Below are positions 1 through 8,811 of a stretch of DNA of 64,000 nt, one piece after another. Position 1 is the first letter of the stretch, and every line of letters starts with the position of its first letter. The position numbers and the translations under genes were made by a program. The DNA is taken from assembly GCA_023415795.1 (NCBI GenBank), contig JAEZJG010000023.1, forward strand, positions 141,550 through 205,549, given 5' to 3'. The notes beneath the pieces were generated by a model. It did no database searches. It had not been told where the DNA came from and saw only the letters and a program-made list of their open reading frames with translations. This DNA comes from Bacillota bacterium. Its GTDB lineage: Bacteria > Bacillota > Clostridia > Christensenellales > SZUA-584.

Positions 1-63
1 ACTTTGCCCCGCTTGCAGATCGTTTATAGAATACTGTGTGAGGGGGACTTTCAGTTCAGTCAT
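1..63 (-). CDS. fumB-like (beta): Class I fumarate hydratase, beta subunit (N-terminal fragment)
   Basis: The first 21 codons of a gene running off the left edge are visible on the minus strand. ATG is at 63-61, with an AGGAG ribosome binding site at 76-72. The peptide starts MTELKVPLTQ and continues into DLQAGQ, which resembles the start of the beta subunit of iron-sulfur fumarate/tartrate dehydratases. It lies 13 bases after the alpha subunit stop, as expected for the two-subunit enzyme. The beta part would complete the active site that hydrates fumarate to malate. Only context and a short stretch support the call; L-tartrate dehydratase beta is the alternative. Confidence 0.75.
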   Translation of the reverse strand, partial: MTELKVPLTQYSINDLQAGQS

Positions 64-76
64 GATGAGGACTCCT

Positions 77-913
77 TTACAGCGTGGTTTGCGCATGTCG
101 CGCCGCGTGGCACTGGAAGTTGACCGCCACCGGCAGTCCGGCGATATGCGTGGGATGCTTTTCGATATGGACAGCAAGGCAATAGTGCTGTCCGCCAAAG
201 CCCAAAGCGCCGATACCCAGCGCATTTATCTCCTGCTTGAGTGCAAGCTCCATCTGGGCAAGCGTATCATCTTCATTTGTGCTGCCGATGGGACGCAGCA
301 GCTGTCTTTTGGCGAGCAGTGCGCACAGCTCAAACGTGCCGCCGATACCAACGCCCAATACAACTGGCGGGCACGGGCTTCCGCCTGCGGCTTTGACGCT
401 ATCCAGCACAAAAGTACGAATTCCTTGAGCACCATCGGAGGGCTTGAGCATTGCGAGACGACTCATATTCTCGCTGCCAAAGCCCTTGGGCGCAGCTGCA
501 ATATGGAGCCTGTCTCCCGGTACAATTCTGTAGTGGATGACGGCCGGCGTGTTGTCGCCGGTGTTTTTGCGTGTTAGCGGATCCAGCACGGATTTGCGCA
601 GATAGCCCTGCTCGTAAGCCTCGCGCACACCATTGTTGATAGCGTCCGGCAATGAGCCTTCGACATGCACATCTTGACCGAGGTCAACAAACACCACGGC
701 CATGCCGGTATCCTGACAATAGGGCATACCCGTTTCGCGGGCAATCCGTGCATTGTCCACCAACTGCCGCAGCGCTTCCTTGGCGGGAGGGCAGGTTTCG
801 GTGCCGCAGGCAGCTTCGATGGCGTCCAACGCGTCGTTTCCCGGCATTTTGCAAGAGGATAAAAAAAGACGGCAGACAGCCTTTTTGACGGCGTCGCTTT
901 GAATGGTACGCAT
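77..913 (-). CDS. fumA-like (alpha): Class I (Fe-S) fumarate hydratase, alpha subunit
   Basis: This 278-residue protein has the usual length of the alpha subunit of heterodimeric, oxygen-sensitive fumarases, which interconvert fumarate and malate in the cytoplasm. Visible family motifs are YCQDTG (Cys66) and SPCPPVVLGVGIGG (Cys181); both cysteines are likely ligands of the [4Fe-4S] cluster. An AAAGGA site precedes the ATG at 913-911. The beta subunit follows directly on the same strand. In an anaerobe with PFOR and Rnf this enzyme would serve a reductive or partial C4 pathway. Alpha subunits of L(+)-tartrate dehydratase are very similar, so substrate is inferred. Confidence 0.88.
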   Translation of the reverse strand: MRTIQSDAVKKAVCRLFLSSCKMPGNDALDAIEAACGTETCPPAKEALRQLVDNARIARETGMPYCQDTGMAVVFVDLGQDVHVEGSLPDAINNGVREAYEQGYLRKSVLDPLTRKNTGDNTPAVIHYRIVPGDRLHIAAAPKGFGSENMSRLAMLKPSDGAQGIRTFVLDSVKAAGGSPCPPVVLGVGIGGTFELCALLAKRQLLRPIGSTNEDDTLAQMELALKQEINALGIGALGFGGQHYCLAVHIEKHPTHIAGLPVAVNFQCHAARHAQTTL

Positions 914-1042
914 AGGCGCTTCCTTTGTATTGTAAGTTTTAATAAATTATAATCTATGAAACGCGCTTTGTAAATGAATGGAGATTTCAACATGGTTTAT
1001 CCACCGCGCAAAAATGGCTTATTAATTTCGCGAGTTTGGGTG

Positions 1043-1070
1043 TTGACATTTCGTTGTTTCATGCTAGAAT
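1043..1070 (+). promoter_or_regulatory. Sigma-A type promoter of the tRNA-Leu gene
   Basis: A perfect -35 TTGACA (1043-1048) is followed after 16 bases by TAGAAT (1065-1070). The predicted start of transcription is about 15-20 bases before the tRNA. This is read from sequence only. Confidence 0.65.
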
Positions 1071-1093
1071 TATAAGCTGTGACAATAAAACAA

Positions 1094-1178
1094 GCGAGGG
1101 TGGCGGAACCGGCAGACGCGCACGTTTGAGGGGCGTGTGGTATATACCGTAGGGGTTCAAGTCCCCTTCCTCGCACCA
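1094..1178 (+). tRNA. tRNA-Leu (anticodon GAG), CCA encoded
   Basis: The acceptor stem GCGAGGG (1094-1100) pairs with TCCTCGC (1168-1174) with one G-T pair. The anticodon stem CACGT/GCGTG encloses the loop TTGAGGG with anticodon GAG. A long class II variable arm is present with a GGT/ACC stem, and the T arm AGGGG-TTCAAGT-CCCCT is canonical. The discriminator A is followed by a genomically encoded CCA at 1176-1178. The long variable arm together with the anticodon identifies leucine. A promoter lies just upstream and a strong terminator just downstream, so the tRNA is a single-gene transcription unit. Confidence 0.96.
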
Positions 1179-1185
1179 AAATGAG

Positions 1186-1236
1186 GTTGATAGTTTTGAT
1201 ACGAGAGTATCTGAAACTATCAACTTTTTTCTTTTT
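1186..1236 (+). terminator. Rho-independent terminator of tRNA-Leu
   Basis: An 11-bp perfect stem (1186-1196 with 1214-1224) is extended by an inner GATAC/GTATC stem around a GAGA loop. It is followed by TTTTTTCTTTTT (1225-1236). Confidence 0.93.
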
Positions 1237-1411
1237 GAGGACCTGTTCTTCACCCAGCAGGATAACCGTATTACTCAAAATAGATAACCACGTTGAAAAT
1301 ATTCCTTGGAGATAAGTTTCAACGCGGCTATAATAGTTTCATTGTGATAGGAATGGTTTCAGAGTGGACAATAGCTTTATGGAGACACGATCCGTCCAAA
1401 CTTGGACTGTT

Positions 1412-2029
1412 TTATTCCATTGCTTCCAGAAAGGTTTGTACACCGCAGTAAATAAGATATAGCGCAACAATTAGAGAACCTGTAAAATCCAGCCAATAAG
1501 AAAGGCTGGAACCCGGTGCAATAACCACGGAAAGCAGTGCAACGCTTACGCAGCTATCCACCAAACTTTTCGCCCGGTAGAGGCGGGACTGCACTTTCAT
1601 AATCGCATTGGGTTCCTTGCGGTTCAGCCGAGTGTACTTGATCCAAAAGGCGGTATTGGTGATAACACCCAATATTGCAATTGCGAGGCCCGGGATCACA
1701 TTTCCCTTATCGCCTGTATCGGACACGAAGGTTAGCAACACCATAAATGCGCCGCCCAGACACATCATGGAACCCACAAAGGCATTGGATCTTCGCTCCA
1801 GTTTGGCTCGATTTACTTCATCACAAGCGTCCTCTTTGGTGGTGATCCGGTAAACTGAGAAGGACATAATGATGGCCAACAGTTCCGCGCTTCTTCGGAC
1901 AAAGTCTGCGATCTGAGTAGAACTGTGCCCTGCCAACAAACCCAGCCCAACAACAAGAGGGCCGGGTGCGCTCATCAGCACAGACAGCAGCAGTGTCCGG
2001 GTGCCGGATTTGGTTGTTTTATCAGACAT
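1412..2029 (-). CDS. CDF-like cation transporter family membrane protein
   Basis: This 205-residue protein appears to have five or six hydrophobic segments. The segment IADFVRRSAELLAIIMSF near the N-terminus and a later RAKSLVDSCVSVAL segment resemble transmembrane regions of cation diffusion facilitator proteins. It lacks the C-terminal cytoplasmic domain of full-length CDF transporters (about 300 residues), and the usual Asp-rich metal sites are only partly recognisable (a D in the SLVDS segment). GAGG precedes the ATG at 2029. It follows a CTP-type lipid-kinase-like gene with a 10-base gap, so the two are probably co-transcribed. Function is inferred from family resemblance; metal or substrate is unknown. 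Confidence 0.6.
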   Translation of the reverse strand: MSDKTTKSGTRTLLLSVLMSAPGPLVVGLGLLAGHSSTQIADFVRRSAELLAIIMSFSVYRITTKEDACDEVNRAKLERRSNAFVGSMMCLGGAFMVLLTFVSDTGDKGNVIPGLAIAILGVITNTAFWIKYTRLNRKEPNAIMKVQSRLYRAKSLVDSCVSVALLSVVIAPGSSLSYWLDFTGSLIVALYLIYCGVQTFLEAME

Positions 2030-2039
2030 AGTGTCAACC

Positions 2040-2741
2040 TCACAGAATCTTGATTAGCGGCAGGATCACCGCCATGGCAGCCACAGGGCAGGTTACAGTA
2101 TCCAAGCCGTCCTTGGCGCAAAGCTCCACATAAGTCGTTACAGTTGCGACAATCAGCGAAATCAGCAAGCAACCACCAAAGCCTAAACCTCCCCGGACCA
2201 ACAGCACCGTTAGTACGGAAATGGTAGCGGTCAGAAACATTGCTGCAAAACCTTCCCAACTTTTGTGAGGATCCGCAAAGGGAAGCTTGATTTTATGCTT
2301 GCCGAACTGTTTGCCGATGAGGGCAGCAAAAGCATCCCCCACTCCCCAGGCATAGACGCAAGCCATTGTCAACAGCTTGTCACCAAAAACACCCCAGCAG
2401 ACACTGATACTGATCACCGTGGTAGCAAGTGCCAAGACCATACTGCTTTTGAACTCGCCCTTTTTCCGCTCGTTGACAAAGGATGAGAACATAGGGTTCT
2501 TTCCGGCCAAAGCCAAAATCGGATAGATAATCACGATCAGTCCGGCTGCAAACCCGACAGAGACCCACCAGGTGTTGAACCCAAACAGAAATGGGAAATA
2601 GGCACCCAGCAGAATAAAATGGAGAATCTTCCGGAACAGCTCATCTGGAATTTTCAGAAATTTGCGCGCAATCAGCATAATGGTTACCGCCGGGATTACA
2701 TATAAGAAAAAAAAGAAAGCGCCATGCAAAAGTTCTTGCAT
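2040..2741 (-). CDS. Dolichol/phytol kinase-type (CTP-dependent) membrane protein
   Basis: The protein (233 residues from the preferred ATG at 2741, with GGAGG five bases upstream) is strongly hydrophobic, with about six or seven membrane segments. The motifs RKILHF near the N-terminus, WGVGDAFAALIGKQFGKHK and KSWEGFAAMF are characteristic of the polyprenol kinase/phosphatidate cytidylyltransferase superfamily (VTE5, SEC59 and bacterial relatives). Such enzymes transfer a phosphate or a cytidylyl group onto a lipid alcohol. Its length fits the kinase branch better than CdsA. An in-frame ATG at 2753 is less likely because its position contains the ribosome binding site. It leads a two-gene unit with a CDF-like transporter. 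The lipid substrate is unknown. Confidence 0.72.
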   Translation of the reverse strand: MQELLHGAFFFFLYVIPAVTIMLIARKFLKIPDELFRKILHFILLGAYFPFLFGFNTWWVSVGFAAGLIVIIYPILALAGKNPMFSSFVNERKKGEFKSSMVLALATTVISISVCWGVFGDKLLTMACVYAWGVGDAFAALIGKQFGKHKIKLPFADPHKSWEGFAAMFLTATISVLTVLLVRGGLGFGGCLLISLIVATVTTYVELCAKDGLDTVTCPVAAMAVILPLIKIL

Positions 2742-3323
2742 ACTGGCCTCCATAACATATTTTTTTATTCATTATATCACACAAATGCAAGATGGACATT
2801 AAAAAATACCTACCGCAAAGGCCGTACAAAGCAGTTTGTCTAAAAACAGTTATGGTTTCTCCGTGCTATGGTTTCAAATTTGAGTGAAACCAAATGAAAC
2901 CGTATCGTTTTTATCAAGTGTTCTGTTATAATCATTTTTATAAAAATTCTTCATCTTTTGTGATGCTAAATCGGGTCATAGCTTTACACAATCGCGTATA
3001 AAACCAAGCACCTTTTTTACGATCTATATCGTCACTGTTTCGGCTTCACCGATTATGTCAACTGCTATTTTCCAATAGTGTAACGGTTATATAACGAATT
3101 ATAAGGAAGCGAAGGGGATCGCTATAACTTGCAGCTTTTAAGTAAAATGAATTACCAATTCAGCAGTCATAAAAATAAATTTTAGCATATATGGCGCTCA
3201 ATAGGTTTTGAACCGAAAAATATTGGTTATCTATATGGTGCGCAAACGTAATACCTTTATTGCACATTAAATGTCATAACACCAATTGTTGATACAATCA
3301 AATAGCCAGAAGGAGCAGATTCA
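2742..3323. other. AT-rich intergenic region, no gene seen
   Basis: This 580-base gap separates the leftward lipid-kinase-like unit from the rightward chemoreceptor gene. It is markedly AT-rich. I see no tRNA, no convincing ORF and no named riboswitch. Short ATGGTTTC/GAAACC repeats occur around 2850-2905 but form no clear array. Confidence 0.5.
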
Positions 3324-5243
3324 ATGTTGAATGGTTCAGAGAGCATCTTAAGCAAAATCGCAGGGTGGGATTTTCAGTCAGACGTTCATGATGTTTCTGC
3401 CGAGAGCCCACTTCAAGCGCAGGTCTATCAGCAGCTGCAGGAGTATTTCTCTGGCTTCTTTTCTTACTTTGAGGGGATCGCGCGGATATCAAAGCAGCTA
3501 GATAAAGTGGTGCAGGATTTCAAAAAGGAATCCGATCAGGTGGGGCAGGTGGCAGCCTTCCTGAAAAAAGGTGCGGAGCAGCAAACTGCTGATATCCAAA
3601 ACAGCATGAAGCTGGTGGAGGATTTTTCGGGAAAGATCAACGAAATGTACGATAAATCCCGTAATATTATTTCCCTGGCATACAATATGGAAGATAACAA
3701 CAAGGGTGTGTTCGACTCTGTCAATCAGCTGGTGGCGAACCAGCAGCGCAACGATGAGGCTGTGGCCGAGATATTCGAGGTTATCAGCAGGATCATCACC
3801 AAGACGCAAAAGATCGGCGAGATTACCAAACTGATCAACCGTATATCGAGCGAGACCAACCTTCTAGGGCTGAATGCGAAGGTGGAGGCAGTGCACGCCG
3901 GAGCAGCAGGCAAGGGCTTTGCTGTAGTCGCCGAGGAGATACAGCGGTTGTCCAAGGAAAGCAAAGAAGCCAGCGTGAGCATCAGCGATACAATTGATGG
4001 CGTAACGAACGAAATCGTTGTGCTTCAAAACGTTGCGAAGAAATCACAGGGTATTTTTGCGGATCAGCGGGATTCGGTGGTTGAAGTAAGCGGTGCAATC
4101 AAGAAGAACAGCAGCTTCATCAGCACGTATATTGACGAGCAGCAACGGTTCAGCACAGCGATTGACAAGATCAAGGAAGATGAGCACACTCTGATCGCCT
4201 CAATATCCAGCATATTCAAGTCGGTCAGGGAGGTCTCCGCAACATCGTATGCCATTTCCAGTCTGATGTTTAACCAAAACAACTCTATCATGCAGCTGAG
4301 CAAGCTAGGCGAGGATATTGCGGCGGGGGTGAACTCTCTTGACCGCCAGAAGCAGGGAATCCGTGCGAATACCATGGTAAAGACACGACGTAAGATTGCG
4401 GTCATCTTCAATATGGACATAGACTTCTTCCATCCGCCGCGACGTGAAGCTATCAAGGCCGCAGAGACCTACAATTACGATGTCGCTTTTTTTGCGCCCA
4501 AGTCTCGGGGTGCAGAGGGCGTACGCGAAATGGCGGGATTCATTGACCGCGTGATAGAGGAACGATACGACGGTCTGGTGATAAGCCCGCTGGAAGACAA
4601 GCTCATCATGCAAAAGCTGAGGCAGCTGGGCAGTACCGGAACAAAAATCATCTTCATCGACTCGAAGCTGAGCGGCGTGGATTACACCGCGTATATTGAG
4701 ACCAATGGGCAGGCAGCCGGGGCGGCAGCTGCGCGGGTGGTATTGGGAGCGATGGGAAATAAGGGTGACGTAATCGTCAACACGTGGTCTGACGTGCAGA
4801 TATCGGCTATTGAAGACCGAAAGAAAGGCTTTATAGAAGAGCTGGGGCGTAAATCCGACATACAGGTGCATGAAATGCCGGTGGCAAGCAACACAACAAC
4901 CGCGGAGTCGGAGAGCATTTTCGATAGTATGCTGCGGCAGGTACCCGACGCGAAGTTTGTTTTCCTCACCAACTGCGAGTGGGGGTTAATCTTTGCCAAT
5001 TATATGAGAAAGCGCCGCCCGGATATTCAGGTGATCTCGATGGACTTCACTAAGGACATACAAAATGCGATGAAAGAGGGACTGGTTCATTATGCCGTTG
5101 GTCAAAGGGCATATTGTTGGGGCAGTATGTCTATCGAATTTTTGGACAAGTGCTTTGGCAACAAGCCTGTGAAAAAATACGTTGATACCGGCACCTATGA
5201 GGTTAACGTACAAAATATGAACATATATGAGAGTTTCATTTAA
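3324..5243 (+). CDS. Soluble methyl-accepting chemotaxis signalling domain fused to a periplasmic-binding-protein fold
   Basis: This 639-residue protein has two parts. Residues 1-350 are helical and contain the MCP signalling hairpin tip around residues 172-205, with SSETNLLGLNAKVEAVHAG and KGFAVVAEEIQRLS. Residues about 355-635 read as a type I sugar-binding-protein domain (KIAVIFNMD, YDGLVISP, GDVIVNTWSD, VISMDF), as in ribose/galactose binding proteins. I see no signal peptide and no transmembrane helix, so both sensor and output should be cytoplasmic. A GAAGGAG site precedes the ATG. The tip deviates from the E. coli consensus: VHAGAAG where AARAGEQG is usual. No che genes occur in the window. 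A PAS/HD-GYP gene follows on the same strand. Ligand and partners are unknown. Confidence 0.85.
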   Translation: MLNGSESILSKIAGWDFQSDVHDVSAESPLQAQVYQQLQEYFSGFFSYFEGIARISKQLDKVVQDFKKESDQVGQVAAFLKKGAEQQTADIQNSMKLVEDFSGKINEMYDKSRNIISLAYNMEDNNKGVFDSVNQLVANQQRNDEAVAEIFEVISRIITKTQKIGEITKLINRISSETNLLGLNAKVEAVHAGAAGKGFAVVAEEIQRLSKESKEASVSISDTIDGVTNEIVVLQNVAKKSQGIFADQRDSVVEVSGAIKKNSSFISTYIDEQQRFSTAIDKIKEDEHTLIASISSIFKSVREVSATSYAISSLMFNQNNSIMQLSKLGEDIAAGVNSLDRQKQGIRANTMVKTRRKIAVIFNMDIDFFHPPRREAIKAAETYNYDVAFFAPKSRGAEGVREMAGFIDRVIEERYDGLVISPLEDKLIMQKLRQLGSTGTKIIFIDSKLSGVDYTAYIETNGQAAGAAAARVVLGAMGNKGDVIVNTWSDVQISAIEDRKKGFIEELGRKSDIQVHEMPVASNTTTAESESIFDSMLRQVPDAKFVFLTNCEWGLIFANYMRKRRPDIQVISMDFTKDIQNAMKEGLVHYAVGQRAYCWGSMSIEFLDKCFGNKPVKKYVDTGTYEVNVQNMNIYESFI

Positions 5244-5498
5244 TAACCGAAGCCACAGAATAATGAGGTGATTTTTAATCAGCGGACGCAATAAAAGGCT
5301 TGCTTTTCGACTTGCCTATCTTGCAGATGAAGGCCTTATTGATGATAACCAGAATGATTATACATTGTGTAAATAATAATTACATAATAAATTGCATAGG
5401 TTGCGCCAAATATATTTGTAAAAAAAAACCACGATATGATACAATAATGTAAACGAACAGTTTTTCGGAAAATGGGGAAAGAGAAGTGGGGAATGCAC

Positions 5499-6482
5499 AT
5501 GACAGAACAGATAAAGACTGATGTTGATAAGGTGCTGATGGACGGAATCTCTTTTTTTACTTATACGAACTCGGCGCAGCCAATGACGATAGCGGATAGC
5601 GACACCGGACGGATACTGGATGTAAACCATGCCTTTTCTCATCTTTTGGGCTATTCATGGAGTGAAGCGGTGGGCAAGACGCTGTCTGAGCTTGACCTGT
5701 TTGTGGACAGCACAGAAGTCGAAAAAATACTGCTGATACTTAAGGACTGCGGACATTTGGAGGTTTATCCCATTGTTGTCCGATCAAAGTGCGGACAGAT
5801 CAGATATGGAAAGGTTAATGCCGCTGTTATAGAGATGTATGGTCGAAGTTTAACGCTGACCATCATGGAGGATGAAACGGAGCGCATACGATACGAAGAG
5901 AAGATATCTCGCTTGTTTGAGCAGGCCATCAGCTGTATATCTAAGGTGGGAGAGCTCAGAGACTCGTACACGGCGGGTCACCAAAAAAGGGTGGAGAGGA
6001 TGGCCTGCACGATAGCAGCTGAAATGAAGCTTCCACAGACGGTCATCAAAAACGTTTCCACGGGTGCCCATCTGCATGATATCGGCAACATATATATTGC
6101 GCCCGATATACTGAACAAACCTTCTAAGTTATCTGAAATTGAGATGAAGATCATCCAATCGCACCCCTTACTGGGCTATGAGGTAACCAAGGAGATAGAC
6201 CTGCCGCCAGAGATACCGATGATGGTGTATCAGCACCATGAGCGGCTGGATGGTTCGGGCTATCCGAAAGGAACCAAGGGAGCAGATATCATTCTGGAAA
6301 GCCGCATACTGGCGGTGGCGGATGTGGTGACAGCGATGAGCTCACACCGCCCGTATCGTCCGGCGCTGAGGCCGGACATCATAGTGGACGAAATGAAGAG
6401 TAACAGGGAAGTTAAATACGATCCCGCTGTTGTGGACGCATATTTGCGCATCGCCGACAGAAACAGCGGCTGTCGCCTTTAG
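5499..6482 (+). CDS. PAS domain / HD-GYP phosphohydrolase protein
   Basis: The protein (327 residues from ATG 5499) has an N-terminal PAS domain (about residues 20-130; DSDTGRILDVNHAF, LGYSWSEAVGKTLSEL) and a C-terminal HD-GYP domain. In the latter the metal-binding HD pair is in HLHDIG, followed by IIQSHPLLGYE, HHERLDGSGYPKG and ADVVTAM. HD-GYP enzymes typically hydrolyse cyclic di-GMP, and the PAS domain would sense a small signal. No receiver domain or membrane segment is visible. In-frame ATGs at 5472 and 5493 are alternative starts; purine-rich sequence GAGAAGTGGGG best serves 5499. Its stop codon overlaps the stop of the convergent helicase gene by a few bases. Confidence 0.85.
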   Translation: MTEQIKTDVDKVLMDGISFFTYTNSAQPMTIADSDTGRILDVNHAFSHLLGYSWSEAVGKTLSELDLFVDSTEVEKILLILKDCGHLEVYPIVVRSKCGQIRYGKVNAAVIEMYGRSLTLTIMEDETERIRYEEKISRLFEQAISCISKVGELRDSYTAGHQKRVERMACTIAAEMKLPQTVIKNVSTGAHLHDIGNIYIAPDILNKPSKLSEIEMKIIQSHPLLGYEVTKEIDLPPEIPMMVYQHHERLDGSGYPKGTKGADIILESRILAVADVVTAMSSHRPYRPALRPDIIVDEMKSNREVKYDPAVVDAYLRIADRNSGCRL

Positions 6483-8641
6483 CACTGCCCGCCTTCGGGC
6501 AAAAGCCGTGCTCTGAAGCTGATGGCTCGCACGGTGCCCAACTCGCTGAACTGGATCTGATACGCAGATTTCACATAGTCAATACCCACAATGACACCAG
6601 CCCCCATCACGCTGTGCACCACACGGTCGCCCACGGAGAGGGGTTTTTGCGTTGCGGCAGTTTCCATTGTGCGCTCGCATCCGGAGATGTGCCAGCTGGC
6701 TTCGGCGGTGAGGCTGTCGGGCAGCTCTGTGGTGTATTGCAGCAGCTGCTTGTTTACGTTAAATATGAAACGCGAGGGATAGCGGTTGGTGCCGTCCAGA
6801 TTGCGCCCCTCTGCTTCTGTGAGATATAGAGCGTCCTCAGCGCGGGTAAACGCCACAAAGGCGAGCCGCCGTTCCTCTTCCATTCCTTCTGCCGTTGCGG
6901 TCTTCTTGGACGGAAATATGCCCTCGGACAGCCCGCAAATGAACACGTTTGGAAATTCCAGCCCCTTGGCTGTGTGCACCGTCATCATCTTGACGGCGTT
7001 CTTGCTTGAAGCGGCATCAGCGCTGCTCATCATCGCAATGCTGGACAGGTATCCCTCAAGCGTCGTCTCCTCTCCGCAGGACACCTCATAGTCGTGTACC
7101 GACTGCTTGAGCTCCGCAAGGTTGTCAAGCCGTTCCTGACTGCCCTCGGTGCGCAGCATCGCTTCATAGCCGCTTAAATCCAGCACCGCACTCAGCAGCT
7201 CGGAAACGGGCGTGTGCTGATAATCCGAAAATCTTTCGACCAAGGTCAGCAGCCGTTTTGCTTTGGTGTTTTTGAATATCTCATCGTCAATGGTCTTCTC
7301 CAGCGCGGCATATAGTGTACACTGATGCGCGGCGGCATACGCTTGCAGGAAGGCCATGCGCCGTTCGCCGAGGTTGCGCTTAGGGCTATTCGCCACGCGC
7401 ATGAACGACAGGTCATCCTTGAATGCGATCAGCCGCAGGTACGACAGAGCATCCTTGATCTCCATACGCCCAAAAAACTGCACACCGCTGTAGATGGTGT
7501 AGGGCAGCTGCTCCTTGAGAAAAACCTCTTCCAGTGTGCGCGATACAAAGTGCGCGCGGTACAGTATCGTGATGTCGCTGAGCGGCACGCCGCCCTCCGC
7601 CAGCTGCTTGATCTGCCCTGCCACCCACTGCGCCTCTGCTTCGCCGGTTTTGGCGTGGTGGTAGGTGACAACCGGTCCATCGGGCCTTAGTGCGACGAGT
7701 TCTTTTTGGATCCGACCCTTGTTGCTGCTGATCAAAGAGTTGGCCGCGGCGACGATTTGCGGCGTCGAACGGTAGTTGTCCATCATCAGTATGGTGCGCA
7801 CGTTCGGAAATGCCTGGTCAAAATCCATGATGTATTTGACGCTTGCGCCGCGCCATGTGTATATCGTCTGATCCGGGTCACCCACGATGAAAAGGTTCTT
7901 ATGATGATCGCACAGCACCGTCATCAATTGATATTGCAGTGCGTCAATGTCTTGGAACTCATCAATCATGATATATTCCAGCCGCTGCTGCCACTTGAGC
8001 CGGATGTCATCGTTTTCTGCGAATATGTGCAGCGTGAATTTGATGAGGTCGTTGTAATCCAGCCCGAAGCATTTTTTCTGCTGGTAGAGGTAGCCCCAGA
8101 ATATGATATCGTCCAAGGCGGCAGCGTCCAGATACTTTTGGCGCAGCTCGTCCAGCGGCATGGCAATCATGTGCTGGTAGTATTGCGGGTCGCGCTCCAG
8201 CTTGCGTATCTCGATCATGTCGCGCGCGGCGGAGAACGTCATGTGCCGCAGCGTGAGACCGCGCTCCTCGTAGATGATGCGCAGCATCGCGTCGATGTCC
8301 GCGTTGTCCAGCACCAAAAAGCTCTTGGGGTATTGCACAGCGTGGCTGTCTTCCTGCAGCACGGTGACGCAGAAGCTATGGAATGTGCTGATGTAGCCTG
8401 TGTCGTTATCACCCGTGAGACGGCGGATGCGGCGCTTCATTTCGTTTGCGGATTTGTTGGTAAACGTGACGCACAGTATGCTGGAGGGCAGTATGCCCAC
8501 TTCCTGAACGAGGTACGCGAAACGATGGGACAGCGCGCGTGTTTTGCCGGAGCCCGCCCCTGCGATAACGCGGATAAATCCCTCAGTAGCTGTTACCGCC
8601 TGCCGCTGCGAGTCGTTCAAGCCGTTTAGTATATCGCTCAT
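6479..8641 (-). CDS. UvrD/PcrA-family ATP-dependent DNA helicase (first of two in the window)
   Basis: This 720-residue superfamily 1 helicase shows Walker A GAGSGKT (residues 28-34), the DEFQDID Walker B region, GDPDQTIYTWRGA and TVHTAKGLEFPNVF. The C-terminal segment (VGDRVVHSVMGAGVIVGI) is the Tudor-like tail found in PcrA. These 3'-5' motors unwind DNA in repair and replication restart. The neighbours show no repair operon. The window holds a second, more canonical PcrA next to ligA at 54.5 kb, so this copy is a paralogue whose specific role is unknown. Its stop overlaps the stop of the convergent HD-GYP gene. Confidence 0.9.
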   Translation of the reverse strand: MSDILNGLNDSQRQAVTATEGFIRVIAGAGSGKTRALSHRFAYLVQEVGILPSSILCVTFTNKSANEMKRRIRRLTGDNDTGYISTFHSFCVTVLQEDSHAVQYPKSFLVLDNADIDAMLRIIYEERGLTLRHMTFSAARDMIEIRKLERDPQYYQHMIAMPLDELRQKYLDAAALDDIIFWGYLYQQKKCFGLDYNDLIKFTLHIFAENDDIRLKWQQRLEYIMIDEFQDIDALQYQLMTVLCDHHKNLFIVGDPDQTIYTWRGASVKYIMDFDQAFPNVRTILMMDNYRSTPQIVAAANSLISSNKGRIQKELVALRPDGPVVTYHHAKTGEAEAQWVAGQIKQLAEGGVPLSDITILYRAHFVSRTLEEVFLKEQLPYTIYSGVQFFGRMEIKDALSYLRLIAFKDDLSFMRVANSPKRNLGERRMAFLQAYAAAHQCTLYAALEKTIDDEIFKNTKAKRLLTLVERFSDYQHTPVSELLSAVLDLSGYEAMLRTEGSQERLDNLAELKQSVHDYEVSCGEETTLEGYLSSIAMMSSADAASSKNAVKMMTVHTAKGLEFPNVFICGLSEGIFPSKKTATAEGMEEERRLAFVAFTRAEDALYLTEAEGRNLDGTNRYPSRFIFNVNKQLLQYTTELPDSLTAEASWHISGCERTMETAATQKPLSVGDRVVHSVMGAGVIVGIDYVKSAYQIQFSELGTVRAISFRARLLPEGGQC

Positions 8642-8811
8642 ACTTGCACCGCCTTTGTGGTATTGCCTGTATTATACCACGGCAGACAGGAGTAGAACAG
8701 GCGTTCCGCGCCGATACTTCGCACTTGAGCGGTGTGGTAATATATGCTATGATCACAATGCGTGTAACAAAACCCCACAGAGACTGTCCTATGGACAGAA
8801 GTTGGGCTTCC

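Noticed and set aside
7706..8629. A 307-codon plus-strand ORF inside the helicase gene
   Set aside because: The minus-strand helicase carries all SF1 motifs; the plus reading has no family pattern.
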